NCBI RefSeq assembly: GCF_000002425.4
Contig: NC_037270.1
Coordinates: forward strand, 3,013,680 to 3,077,679
Length of the DNA stretch: 64,000 bases
From: Physcomitrium patens
Taxonomy: Eukaryota; Streptophyta; Bryopsida; Funariales; Funariaceae
Direction of reading: 5' to 3'
Made by a program: the position numbers and the translations under genes. Under the pieces are notes generated by a model. That model saw only the letters and a program-made list of their open reading frames with translations. It ran no database searches and had not been told where the DNA came from. Within the stretch, counting starts at the first letter, position 1, and every line of letters begins with the position of its first letter. Below are positions 1 to 9,293 of this stretch, one piece after another.

Positions 1-257
1 GACGTCGAAGGATTCCGAGCAACAGATCGCTGGTAATTGTATTTGAGGTCGAGCCTGCCTACAATGGTCAGCCAGAAGGAGTGTTTGCAGGACAATTTCA
101 CAATGAAGACACGGAGGTTCATGCTTGGTCAGAAGTTGAAGGCGTGGGCTACTACCGTTGGCTTCAAAGACCATTGAATCACTTGCCTCGTGAACAACAA
201 TTGGAGTTCATAGCAGAGCTTATGCGACAGATCTTCATTTTTTTGCATTGGTATTGA
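1..257 (+). CDS. Third ORF (ORF3) of element D, C-terminal part
   Basis: Open from the window edge to TGA at 255-257. It encodes the same C-terminal block as the third ORF of element C at 8893-9246, including the GxGxYRWL and NHL.REQQ motifs. One position of the block differs (GYYRWL instead of GHYRWL). The function is unknown. It lies after pol and before the polypurine tract, as in all relatives here. Confidence 0.8.
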   Translation, partial: RRRIPSNRSLVIVFEVEPAYNGQPEGVFAGQFHNEDTEVHAWSEVEGVGYYRWLQRPLNHLPREQQLEFIAELMRQIFIFLHWY

Positions 258-307
258 CTGACGATAACATTACTTCTCGGAGACCTCGAAGCTAAAGGAG
301 GAGGTGA

Positions 308-756
308 TGTTAGGAACATAGTCCTTAGACCTTTCTAGAGACAAGTTTCTAGAACCTTCTAGAAAGAAGTCTCTAGAAACTTCCAGAAGATTCTTTGAAT
401 ATTCTCTTAGAATATTCTTCAAAGATTCCCTAAAGATTCCCTTAAAGGCTCTAGAAGATTCTTAGAATATTCTAGTAGATTCTAGGAAGTTACTTGAGAA
501 GCTTCCTAGCTCTTGGGTAGTTGCTCGAGAAGCTTCACAGTTCTTGGGAAGCTTCTTGATGCGCTTCCTTAGAACCATAGGCCAGTAGTATATATAGGAG
601 TCGAGGCTGAAGAGTTCTTCAGTCTCGACAACACATCTCTTGGAGTTCTAGCTCACCTTTCTGGTGTTGTTCTTGTACTCATCTGTTTAATCTAGTTCTG
701 CCACTTCTTCTTGAACTTCTTATTAGATTTCAAGTCTGTATTTTGTGTCCATGACA
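308..756 (+). repeat. 3' LTR of element D (449 bp)
   Basis: Starts TGTTAGGAACATA after the polypurine tract and ends TGACA. It contains GAA/TTC heat-shock-like modules (about 345-395), a TATATATAGG box at 589-598 and the transcript-start segment CAGTCTCGACAA at 620-631, 31 nt downstream. It is shorter than the 495-bp LTR of element C because the GAA/TTC array differs. Confidence 0.88.
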
Positions 757-2454
757 ATAGTTGGACCTCAATGCTTTTACAATTCAATAGTAATATTAAC
801 ATATTTTTAATACAAACATTTGAAAGTAGAAGATATGCAAATTGATGCAATATGTTTTAAATTTCTTACTGAGTAAAAAAAGACTAATCAATGATAAGAA
901 GGATTGTACTTATATTGAAGAGAATCTAAGCATATTACTCTACATTTCCTAAAGAAGCAATAAAATTATAAAATAAGAAGTATAGCTATTAAAAATGATA
1001 GTATGTTAAGAAATAAGTTTGTCCAACTATAATAGGGACTACGTGGCTAAAGCCTTATGCAACACCTAATAAACATCCTATTCTATTTTCAAAATCTTCT
1101 TTTTGTTTTATAATAGATATTGATTTAGGACCTAAATATCACAAATCTTCTATCTTGGTAGATTTAAGAACCTTTGCTAATTTCTTAGAAAAAAAATTTA
1201 TCAAAATATATAATATATCTTTAGTAAAGAAAATTAAACATATTTATGTAGAAATTATAGATAGTTATTTATTATCTTGTGAAAATTTTACTCATAAATT
1301 TTTTCCTATAGAAGTAACAATTAATAGTTATAGTAGCTTTGTTATATTTAATATAATTAAGAATTCTTCTAATTTAATCATTTTAGTTTTAAAATAATAA
1401 AAAAATATAATCCTTAAATACATTGAATTTTTCATAATATTCACTTTTTTCAAAATATAATTAAGAGTTTTATCAACTAAATAGAAAATCAAAAGCCTAA
1501 TACAACCAAATCTATATTTGTAGGTACAAAAGTAGTCTTACATGCTACAAAAGAAGGATTACTATATATTATATATTTCACGATTGTTTCTAATGGTAGA
1601 AAGACTGCAAGTATCATTTCAAGCTAATATTAAGATTTTAAAGATATTTTAAAGTTTTTTAAGACTTCAAGTATTACTTCAAGCTAATATTAAGAGTATA
1701 TTAAAGAAAACTTAGTTAAGAATTTTATACATCAATCAAAGTCTCTAGTAAGAGCTTCAATCTTATTTGTGAAGTAAATAGATGAATTATTGCAGATGTA
1801 TGTTACATATTAAAGACTCAACAAGATTACCAACAAAAATAAGTACCTTATACTTTTATATCTCGACTTCTTAATCAATTAAATCAAGCAAAGATCTTTA
1901 CAAAAATAGATCCATGAGGATATTTAATCTAGTATGCATCAAAAAAAGAGACGAATAGAAGAATTTGTTTTGAACCAAATATGGATAATTTAAATAGAAT
2001 GTCATGCCTTTTGGACTTAAAAATATACTAATAGCTTTTCAATATTTAATAAATGATGTCTTTCAAGAATTTTTTAGTGATTTTATTGTCTATTATTTAG
2101 ATGATATCTTAATCTTGTTTAAGAGTATAAAAGAGTATAAACTTCATATTTATTGCATGTTACAAAAATAAAGAGATGCAAGACTATATACCAAGATAAA
2201 AAATTATATATTTTATACTATTTAAGTAAACTTCTAAAGATACATCATTTCAAATAATAAACTTATGATGGATTGTAAGAAAGTTTATACTATCATAGAT
2301 TGAAAGATTTCAAAAATTATAAAATATATCCAACATTATTTAAAATTTATCAATTATTATTAGATCTTCATCAATTTTTTTTTCAAGTTGTAATTTCACT
2401 CACATATTTGACTTATAGAAACAAACTTAAGTGGAATTAAAAAGTACAAGTAGT
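757..2454 (+). pseudogene. Element A, first part: decayed gag, protease and RT
   Basis: A strongly decayed Ty3/gypsy chromovirus. Gag C-terminal sequence begins at about 757, with a readable EDMQID-like stretch near 830. The gag/pol junction follows near 1030. Protease sequence lies at about 1085-1400, with an 80-codon open stretch at 1155-1397 and the block around the HVEVIDGRPL-like motif. RT spans about 1690-2454, with a YYLDDIL-like catalytic motif near 2090-2110. There are many stops and short indels. The reading stops at 2454, where the 5' LTR of B begins, and resumes at about 15613. The 5' end of A lies outside the window. Confidence 0.85.
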
Positions 2455-3002
2455 TGTTACAAATATATATCTACTCTAATTATTATTTAGATAATATAAA
2501 TAAGTAGAAGTAGATAAAAATAAATTAATTTTATAATATCTTCTAAAAAAGCTTCTTAAAAGCTTTTTAGACGTTTTTTTGACTTTATATGTGTTTATAA
2601 TTGATTGATAGATTAGAAACTTGGTCAATAAGCTAACTACGTGCCATATATATTGATAGCTTATGAAATAAGCTAATTATATGCTGTCTATATAAAAAAC
2701 TTGTTATACAAGTTAAGATATGTGTCATGCAAAGTTAACACGTTTTTGGAGGTCTTCTAGAATGTTGCCAAATAAATCCTAAGCAGATAGTATATATAAA
2801 GGCAAAAATAAAGTTTTTTCATTCTTGTCAAGTTTTTTCTTGTTTCTAGTATAGTTTCAAGAATCTCTACTTTCCTTGTCTTTTAATAATAGCCATTCTA
2901 ATTTCTTTTTTAATATACATATTTCTCTATTTTTATTTTGTCATATTTCTTTAAAAGATTTTGACTTTTTTATTTGCTTTCATCAAATCTTTATCCTTGA
3001 CA
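2455..3002 (+). repeat. 5' LTR of element B (548 bp)
   Basis: TGTTACAAATATATATC start and CCTTGACA end. It is related to the LTRs of K (62694-63238), A (17613-18240) and, in reverse, G and J. A TATATATAAA box lies at 2791-2800, and ATTCTTGTCAA at 2821-2831 is the predicted start of the transcript. Confidence 0.88.
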
Positions 3003-3015
3003 GATTGACAAGAAT
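2821..3015 (+). promoter_or_regulatory. Self-primer pair of element B
   Basis: ATTCTTGTCAA at 2821-2831, 30 nt downstream of the TATA box, is perfectly complementary (11 nt) to TTGACAAGAAT at 3005-3015. The latter begins 2 nt after the LTR end. Element K has ACTCTTGTCAA paired with TTGACAAGAGT at the same places. The change is therefore matched on both sides, as expected if the two segments pair. The role in priming is inferred. Confidence 0.7.
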
Positions 3016-3215
3016 ATACTTATAATATCAAAGCTTTATCTTTTTTTTAATTAAGAGTAAATTATTCTTTTTTTTTTATAAGATTTAAGCATATTAGGAA
3101 TTACAAATTACTTTCTTCTAAATTGATATTGTCTTTAGTATTTTTTCTTTGTTTTTAAGTCTTTTCTTCTATTTGTCTTGAGCAATATTAGATATATATA
3201 TTTTTTTTAAGTGCT

Positions 3216-3500
3216 ATTATGACAAAACTTCTTGAAATAAAGAGTGCAATGAAACATCTACAAGAGTAATTGAGAGAGTTAATTCTTTTGATGCTTTTGC
3301 AGAGAGCAAATATATAGAGATGATTGGAGTTGCTTCAATATTTGTACCAAATCATGTTCTTTGTCCTATGGTGGAACTTTCTTTTAATGTTAGAAAAATT
3401 AAGGATTTTACTACTTGAAAAATTTGATGGCTTAAGATCCAAGTTTTGAAGATTTATTAATAAAGTAGAACTTGTGGTTGAACTTCAAACTCAAAGCTAT
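3216..3500 (+). pseudogene. Element B gag, N-terminal part
   Basis: A decayed start of Gag, reading roughly like the N-terminus of G and K (alternating E/M/K/Q-rich helix, then the conserved proline and LPEKFDG-like segment). It has several stops. It ends at the insertion of C at 3500, within the segment that reads LQTQSY, and continues at 9794. Confidence 0.75.
3496..3500 (+). repeat. Target site duplication of C, left copy (GCTAT)
   Basis: GCTAT immediately before the 5' LTR matches GCTAT at 9789-9793 after the 3' LTR. Removing C plus one copy restores the gag reading of B (…QSY then ILRL…). Confidence 0.93.
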
Positions 3501-3539
3501 TGTTAGGGACATATTCTTTAGAACTTTCTAGAGAGAAGT

Positions 3540-3786
3540 TTCTAGAACCTTCTAGAAAACAAGCCTCTGGAACCTTCTAGAAGAGAAGCCTCTGGAACCT
3601 TTTAGAGAGAAGTTTCTAGAAGCTTCTAGAAGGGAAGTCTCTGGAACCTTCTAGAAGAGAAGTTTCTAGAAGCTTCTAGAAAAGAATCCCCTGGAACTTT
3701 CTAGAAGCTTCCTAATTAATAGAAGTAGCTCGAGAAGTTTCTAGAACCTTCTAGAAAAAAAGCCTCTGGAACCTTCTAGAAGCTTC
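3540..3786 (+). promoter_or_regulatory. Heat-shock-element arrays in the C LTR
   Basis: Eight separate runs of alternating GAA and TTC, each with exact 2-nt spacing: 3540-3557, 3570-3582, 3614-3631, 3644-3656, 3664-3681, 3694-3711, 3739-3756 and 3769-3786. Six have four modules and two have three, 30 in all. This matches the known heat shock factor site (nGAAnnTTCnnGAAn). They lie 42-288 bp upstream of the TATA box. The same arrays recur in the 3' LTR (about 9333-9580), slightly eroded. Heat response is an inference. Confidence 0.7.
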
Positions 3787-3827
3787 CTAGTTAATAGAAG
3801 TAGCTCGAGAAGCTTCCTAAGTAGGAG

Positions 3828-3837
3828 TATATATAGG
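3828..3837 (+). promoter_or_regulatory. TATA box of element C
   Basis: TATATATAGG, 31 nt upstream of the segment CAGTCTCGACAA. The same box and spacing occur in D (589-598) and in the 3' LTR of C (TATATATAGG at about 9621-9630). Confidence 0.75.
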
Positions 3838-3858
3838 GATCGAGGCTGAAGAGTTCTT

Positions 3859-4009
3859 CAGTCTCGACAACACATCTCTTGGAGTTCTAGCTCACCTTTC
3901 TGGTGTTGTTCTTGTACTCATCTGTTTAATTTAGTTCTGCCACTTCTTCTTGAACTTTTTATTAGATTTCAAGTCTGTATTTTGTGTCCGTGACAGTTTG
4001 TCGAGACTG
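3859..4009 (+). promoter_or_regulatory. Self-primer pair of element C
   Basis: CAGTCTCGACAA at 3859-3870, the predicted 5' end of the RNA, is perfectly complementary over 12 nt to TTGTCGAGACTG at 3998-4009, which starts 2 nt after the LTR end. No tRNA-like TGG follows the LTR. The same geometry with a different sequence is present in B, F, G and K. Confidence 0.75.
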
Positions 4010-4275
4010 CACTAACTTGAGATATCAGAGCTAGTTCTTTCTTAGTAGAGTGTGGATTACTCCTCTACTTGAAGGTATACTAGCATTTTTTAGAGGTTGC
4101 GGATTACCTTCCTCTAAACTGATACTTCTTCTGTTACAATATTGGAGTCTTATTCTTCTTGGAGAGAGTGGATTATCCCTCTTCTTGAAATTCTTAAAGC
4201 ATTTTATAGGTTGTGGATTATCCTCCTATAAACCAATATTGCCTCTTATAGTGTCATTTTTGTCCTTCTTTTAGA
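3996..4275 (+). other. Leader of element C
   Basis: The primer site is at 3998-4009. ATATCAGAGC follows at 4022-4031, resembling an initiator-Met tRNA site but lacking TGG and lying 26 nt from the LTR. Three similar segments then read GTGGATTA.., GCGGATTACC.. and GTGGATTATCC, each followed by CTTCT or CCTCT, so the leader is internally repetitive. The open frame at 4050-4274 is not considered coding. Confidence 0.6.
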
Positions 4276-5300
4276 ATGGCCGGAGGTCAAGACATTAATA
4301 TGACAGAAAGTTCGGAGTCTAAGTTAGATGCTATTATGAATGCCCTCGCTACGTTATCACAAAGAACTGCAGAGATTGAAGGAGTGGTGGCAAGGCTTCA
4401 TAATGATGGAGTATCTGGGATAGCACAGTCTAAACTACACCAGCCTCAAATTTTGGCACTTGGAGAAACAACTTTACCTCAGGTTCGACAAGAACCACTA
4501 GTTCTACAACATAAGGAGCCTCGAGTTAGTCTTCCAGATAAGTTTGATGGAACACGTTCCAAGTTTCAAGGATTCGTCAATCAAATCAGGTTGATAATAA
4601 TTTTACAGCCCGAATGATATCCAACGGAGGAGTCACGTGTTGGCTTGTTGGAACCTTACTTACGGGACAAGCTCTATCATCGTTTGCTCCTTTGTTTGAG
4701 AAATGATCATCCATATTAAACAACTTTGAAACCTTTTTGGAAGCATTTGCGGAAGCATTTGGTGAACACGATAAGGTTCGATGGACTACAACAAAGATCC
4801 GGTCGCTACGACAAGGGATGCGTTCTACATCAGTCTATGCTTCGGATTTCAGGCAATTAGTATGCGACATCAATTGGGATGAAGAAGCGTTGATGAGTCA
4901 ATTCTATTGGAGTTTAAGAGATGATGTGAAGGATTTGCTGTTAACTCTTCCTGATCCACGAACGCTTAATGAAGCCATTAGCCAAGCTGTGAAGTGCAAT
5001 AATCGCCTATTCCAACATCGCCAAGACCAACGCTCAAGACAACATACAATTTGCCATGCTCCAACTATGTCGGCAAGCGATGTGAATTCGCATTCAGAGA
5101 TGGAAGACATGCAAATTGATGCGGTACGTATCAAATCTCTTACTATAGAAGAAAAAAAGTGACGTATGGAGGAAAATTTATGCTTGTATTGCGGTGGAGA
5201 AGGCCACAAAGTTAGAAACTGCCCCAAAAAGGAAAATCGAGGCATAGTCAAGACTAGGGGAGTATTTATTCAGGAAAACGAGGATGCTCAGTCACAGTAG
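4276..5300 (+). pseudogene. gag of element C
   Basis: ATG at 4276 follows the leader. The N-terminal part is helix-forming. A conserved LPDKFDGTRSKFQGF segment (about residues 90-105) is typical of the capsid of the Tf1/sushi/Tcn1 type. The frame shifts near 4637. From there to TAG at 5298-5300 it is in a second frame, with TGA at 4702-4704 and at 5160-5162. The zinc knuckle is intact (CLYC GGEG H KVRN C, 5181-5222). Gag ends at TAG, and pol continues in the -1 frame. Confidence 0.85.
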
Positions 5301-8300
5301 GAACCGTGCGGCAGGACAATGAAATATCCCAACAACAATCAGGTTCCTTTCTTTCTGCCCAACCTGCACTTTGTTTTACAATCCCTCTGTTTATCGGCCC
5401 TCAAAAACTGAGAACCTTAGCACTACTAGACTCAGGAGCATCTGCTTGTTTTTTAGACGAAGAATTTGCAAAGCATCATAAGATCCCTTTAGTACAAAAA
5501 TCAAAACCTGTTCATGTTGAGGTCATAGATGGACGACCTTTATTGTTTGGTAGCATCACCCATGAATCAAAACCTATAGAAGTAACGTTTAAAGACCATA
5601 GTAGTCATATTATTTTTAATATTATTAGAACCCCATCAAATCCTATTATTCTTGGTCTTTCTTGATTGGAAAAACATAATCCATTGATAGATTGGAGGTT
5701 ACGGAAGATGACTTTTCCCACAAAACCACCCAAGAAAAAACCTAGTAAAAAACCTCGAAAAAAGAAATCCTTATTCATTGGAGCAAGAGCGTTTATAAGA
5801 TCATCTAAGGAAGGCACTCCATTTGTCATTTATGCGGCTCCAACTACCGAGGAGAAGATCTCAACAGCAAGTATACCGGAGCAATATAAAGATTTTGAAG
5901 ACGTGTTTCAAAAGAAGAATGCCGACATACTACCAGAACACCGACCATATGATTGTGCCATAGACTTGCAAGAAGGAGCACAACTACTTTTTGGCCCAAT
6001 CTACAATCTATCGCAAACGGAGTTGGCAGAGTTACGAAAGTACATCGACGAGAATCTAGCCAAGAACTTCATTCGTCATTCAAAATCATCAGCTGGAGCA
6101 CCCATCTTATTTGTAAAGAAGAGAGATGGATCATTACTGATGTAAGTGGACTATCGAGGCCTCAACAAGGTAACAAAGAAAAATCGTTACCCATTACCCT
6201 TGATTTCTAGTCTCTTAGAACAACTTGGACGTGCGAAGATCTTTACAAAAATTGATCTAAGGGGAGCTTATAATCTCGTACGAATCAAGAAAAGAGATGA
6301 GTGGAAGACAGCATTCTGTACAAGGTATGGTCATTTCGAATATAATGTCATGCCTTTTGGTCTTACCAATGCTCCAGCGGTTTTCCAACATATCATGAAT
6401 GACATCTTTCGAGAACACCTTGACGATTTTATTGTCATCTACTTGGACGATATTCTAATATTCTCTAAAAATGAGGAAGAGCATGAGGAGCATGTTTGTT
6501 TGGTCTTCGAGAAACTACGCAAGCGAGGACTATATGCCAAATTAGAAAAGTGTTTACTTCACCAGATGGAGATGGAATTTTTGGGGTTCATTGCGACTAC
6601 AGAAGGTTTGAAGATGGACCCCAAGAAAGTAGAAGCAATCATGTCTTGGGAGGTTCCGAAGACGGTTAGAGACGTACAATGCTTTCTTGGTTTTGCTAAC
6701 TTCTATCGGATCTTTATCAAGAATTATTCTCAAGTTGCTGCTCCTCTCACTTGATTAACATGCAAGGATAAGTTGGAATGGGGACCTTTGGCGGAGAAGG
6801 CGTTTCAAGATTTGAAGACAACATTTACTACAGCTCCAATTTTGATACATCTAGACTTTACAAAGGCCTTCTATTTAGAAACTGATGCTTCAGATTTTGC
6901 TTTGGGAGCTGTGCTTTCACAAATGAGTGAAGATAAGAAGCTCCATCCAGTTGCATTCTATTCTCGGAAGTTTTCTGCTACTGAAATCAATTATGAGATC
7001 CACGATAAGGAACTTCTTGTTATAGTGGATTCTTTCGAAGAATGGCGTCACTTTCTTGAAGGAGCTGCACATCCAGTAATCATATATACGGATCACAAGA
7101 ATTTGGAGTATTTCATGACGGCTCGAGTTTTAAATCGGCGTCAAGCTTGATGGAATATGTCGCTATCTAGATTCGATTTTGTTATCACTTATCGACCTGG
7201 AAGGCAGCAAGGACTATCCGATGCTTTATCAAGGAGATCGTATCTTGCACCAAAGGCTGGAGAAGCAGCGTTTGATCAACAATGTACAACATTATTGAAG
7301 CCAAAGAGATTTCAACTTTGTGCTACTATTGTATCATTTGATGTTGACTTCCTAAACCAGGTACGTGCTATGACCATTAAAGATTCAGTAGCCATTGATA
7401 TCAAGCAACGTACCAATGACGACAAGTTCAAGGTGGAGGGAGATCTTTTATACTTTGAAGAGCGATTGTACATTCCAAAAGGACTAGCACGACTCCGAGT
7501 TCTTCAATCTCGCCATGATTTTCCAGCTGCGGGATATTTTGGATTCAACAAGACCTTGGAGCTTATTTCCCGAGATTTTTGGTGGCCCCAAATGTAGAAG
7601 GATGTGAAAGATTTTGTCCTCTCTTCTGACATCTGTTCAAGATCTAAGAATCCTCGGCATCGCCCTTATGGACTTCTACAGCCATTGCCAATTTCACGTC
7701 GACTATGGTCTTCAATTTCTATGGACTTCATCATGGACTTGGCATCATCAAACTCATTTGACAACATCTTTGTCGTGGTAGATTGGCTTACGAAGATGGC
7801 ACACTTTGTTCCTTGTAAGAAGACATCGTCCAATGAAGTCACAGCAAGACTCTTTCTCGATAATGTGTATTGATATCATGGACTACCAGATGATATCATA
7901 TCAGATCGAGGTACCCCGTTCGTGTCAAAGTTTTGGAGATCTCTCTTTGGAATATTGAAGGTGGATATCAAGCTTTCTTCAGCTTTTCATCCTCAAACTG
8001 ATGGCCAAACGAAACGGGTGAACCAAGTCTTGGAGCAGTACTTACGATGCAACATCAACTATCAGCAAGACGATTGGACTGCATATCTACCGCTAGTCGA
8101 GTTTGCATATAACAACACCCTCCATGCATCGACTCAACAAACACCATTCTTTTTCAACTATGGGTATCATCCGAAGCTTGATTTATTGAGTCCGTCAACA
8201 AATAACAATCCAGCAGCTGAAGGATTTGCGAAGCAACTATCAGAGCTTCAAACTATGTTGAAGCTTCAATTATAATCCGCTCAAGAATCCTATAAGACGT

Positions 8301-8746
8301 CTACGGATAGATTTCAGAATCTAGCACCTACTTTCAAAGTTGGAGACAAAGCCTGGCTTCTTCGACGAAATATCAAGACCAAGCGACCATGTGATAAGTT
8401 GGACTATCGAAGATTGGGACCATTTATCATCCAGAAGCAAATTAATCCAGTGGCATACCGGCTGGAGTTACCGGCTTCTATGAAGGTACATCCAATCTTT
8501 CATGTTTCTCTGTTGGAACCTTATCGAGAGTCATCTTTTCCTAGAAGAGTGCAATGTCCGCCACCTAGTATTGAAATCAAGAACCACAAAGAATACGAGG
8601 TTGAAAAGGTATTGGATTCACGGCGAAGGTGGAGAAAGTTAGAATATCTTGTTCATTGGTGCGGCTATGATATTAATGAGTGAACGTGGGAGCCAGCTAA
8701 AAATCTTGCGAATGCGCCACAAAAGGTATAGGAGTTTCATCAATGA
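5290..8746 (+). pseudogene. pol of element C: protease, RT, RNase H, integrase, chromodomain
   Basis: One reading frame over about 3.4 kb. Protease has LLDSGASACF (near 5430). RT has the VDYRGLNK segment just after 6145 and YLDDIL (near 6440). RNase H has ETDASDFALGA (about 6880). The integrase zinc region has H..H near 7510-7550 and C..C near 7625-7640. The integrase core includes FHPQTDGQT (near 7985). A chromodomain follows ([10 protein letters not shown]...EYLVHWCGY, 8590-8670). Premature stops are at 5663, 6143, 6752, 7148, 7595, 7871, 8273, 8681 and 8729, and no frameshift was found. The natural end is FHQ-TGA at 8744-8746, as in G. Confidence 0.92.
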
Positions 8747-8892
8747 CATCCCGATAAACCTAAATCAATTCGATGATAGCTTCTTTCTGAAGCTTGTTCT
8801 CCCAACAATATAAGAAAAGGGGAGAGCACCAGCAAAATTCATAGTTGATATAGTTATTTTCTCCAAGATAGATTGTAGTTTGGTCTTTTGAT

Positions 8893-9246
8893 ATGAATAG
8901 CCAAGAGATAGATACTATGCCAATCAGAGTATCACAACCGAGTAGCTCACGAAGGCGACCCCGAGATGAAGAACTACATGTACCACGACGACGACAGAGG
9001 ATACCGAGTAACCGATCACTGGTGATCGTATTTGAGATCGAGCCTGCTTACGATGGTCAACCAGAAGGCGTGTTTGCAGGACAATTTGACAATGAGGACA
9101 CGAAAGTTCATGCTTGGTTAGAAGTCGAAGGCGTGGGCCACTACCGTTGGCTTCAAGGGTCGATGAACCACTTGCCTCGTGAACAACAGTTGGAGTTCAT
9201 AGCAGAAGTTATGCGACAGATCTTCATTTTCTTGCGTTGGTACTGA
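8893..9246 (+). CDS. Third ORF (ORF3) of element C, 117 aa
   Basis: Intact, starting 146 nt after the pol stop and in another frame than pol. The N-terminus is rich in Ser, Arg and Pro with basic runs (about residues 19-40), resembling a nuclear targeting or nucleic-acid-binding tail. The C-terminal half holds the block GVGHYRWLQGSMNHLPREQQ (about residues 82-101) and then a hydrophobic helix ending FIFLRWY. Homologues lie at the same place in D, F, G, J, A and B. No known domain is recognised and the function is unknown. There is no signal peptide and no clear membrane segment. Confidence 0.82.
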   Translation: MNSQEIDTMPIRVSQPSSSRRRPRDEELHVPRRRQRIPSNRSLVIVFEIEPAYDGQPEGVFAGQFDNEDTKVHAWLEVEGVGHYRWLQGSMNHLPREQQLEFIAEVMRQIFIFLRWY

Positions 9247-9276
9247 TCAACAACATTGCTTCTCAGAGACCTCGAA

Positions 9277-9293
9277 GCTAAAGGAGGGGGTGA
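9277..9293 (+). promoter_or_regulatory. Polypurine tract of element C
   Basis: AGCTAAAGGAGGGGGTGA directly abuts the 3' LTR. This is the usual site for plus-strand priming. D has the nearly identical AGCTAAAGGAGGAGGTGA at 290-307. Confidence 0.85.

Larger units (their letters stand above)
1..756 (+). mobile_element. Element D: 3' end of a chromodomain Ty3/gypsy element
   Basis: Only the 3' end lies in the window: the tail of the third ORF, a polypurine tract (AAAGGAGGAGG, 293-304) and the 3' LTR. It is closely related to element C (ORF, tract, TATA region and 5' end of the transcript are nearly the same). The sequence right of 756 is decayed gag of element A, so D was inserted in A. The other half of its target duplication is outside the window and cannot be checked. 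Confidence 0.88.
3501..3995 (+). repeat. 5' LTR of element C (495 bp)
   Basis: TGTTAGGGACATA start and GTGTCCGTGACA end. The first half (3540-3786) is a run of GAA/TTC modules. The TATA box is at 3828-3837 and the predicted transcript start at about 3859. Confidence 0.95.

Noticed and set aside
4022..4031. Classical initiator-Met tRNA primer binding site
   Set aside because: TGG is missing and the word lies 22-26 nt from the LTR end, while a perfect self-complementary segment occupies the normal place. Kept as a separate finding only.
4050..4274. Open frame of 74 codons before gag of C
   Set aside because: Made of the repetitive leader. Hydrophobic by chance from CTT/TTC-rich text, and no counterpart is conserved in F, G or K.
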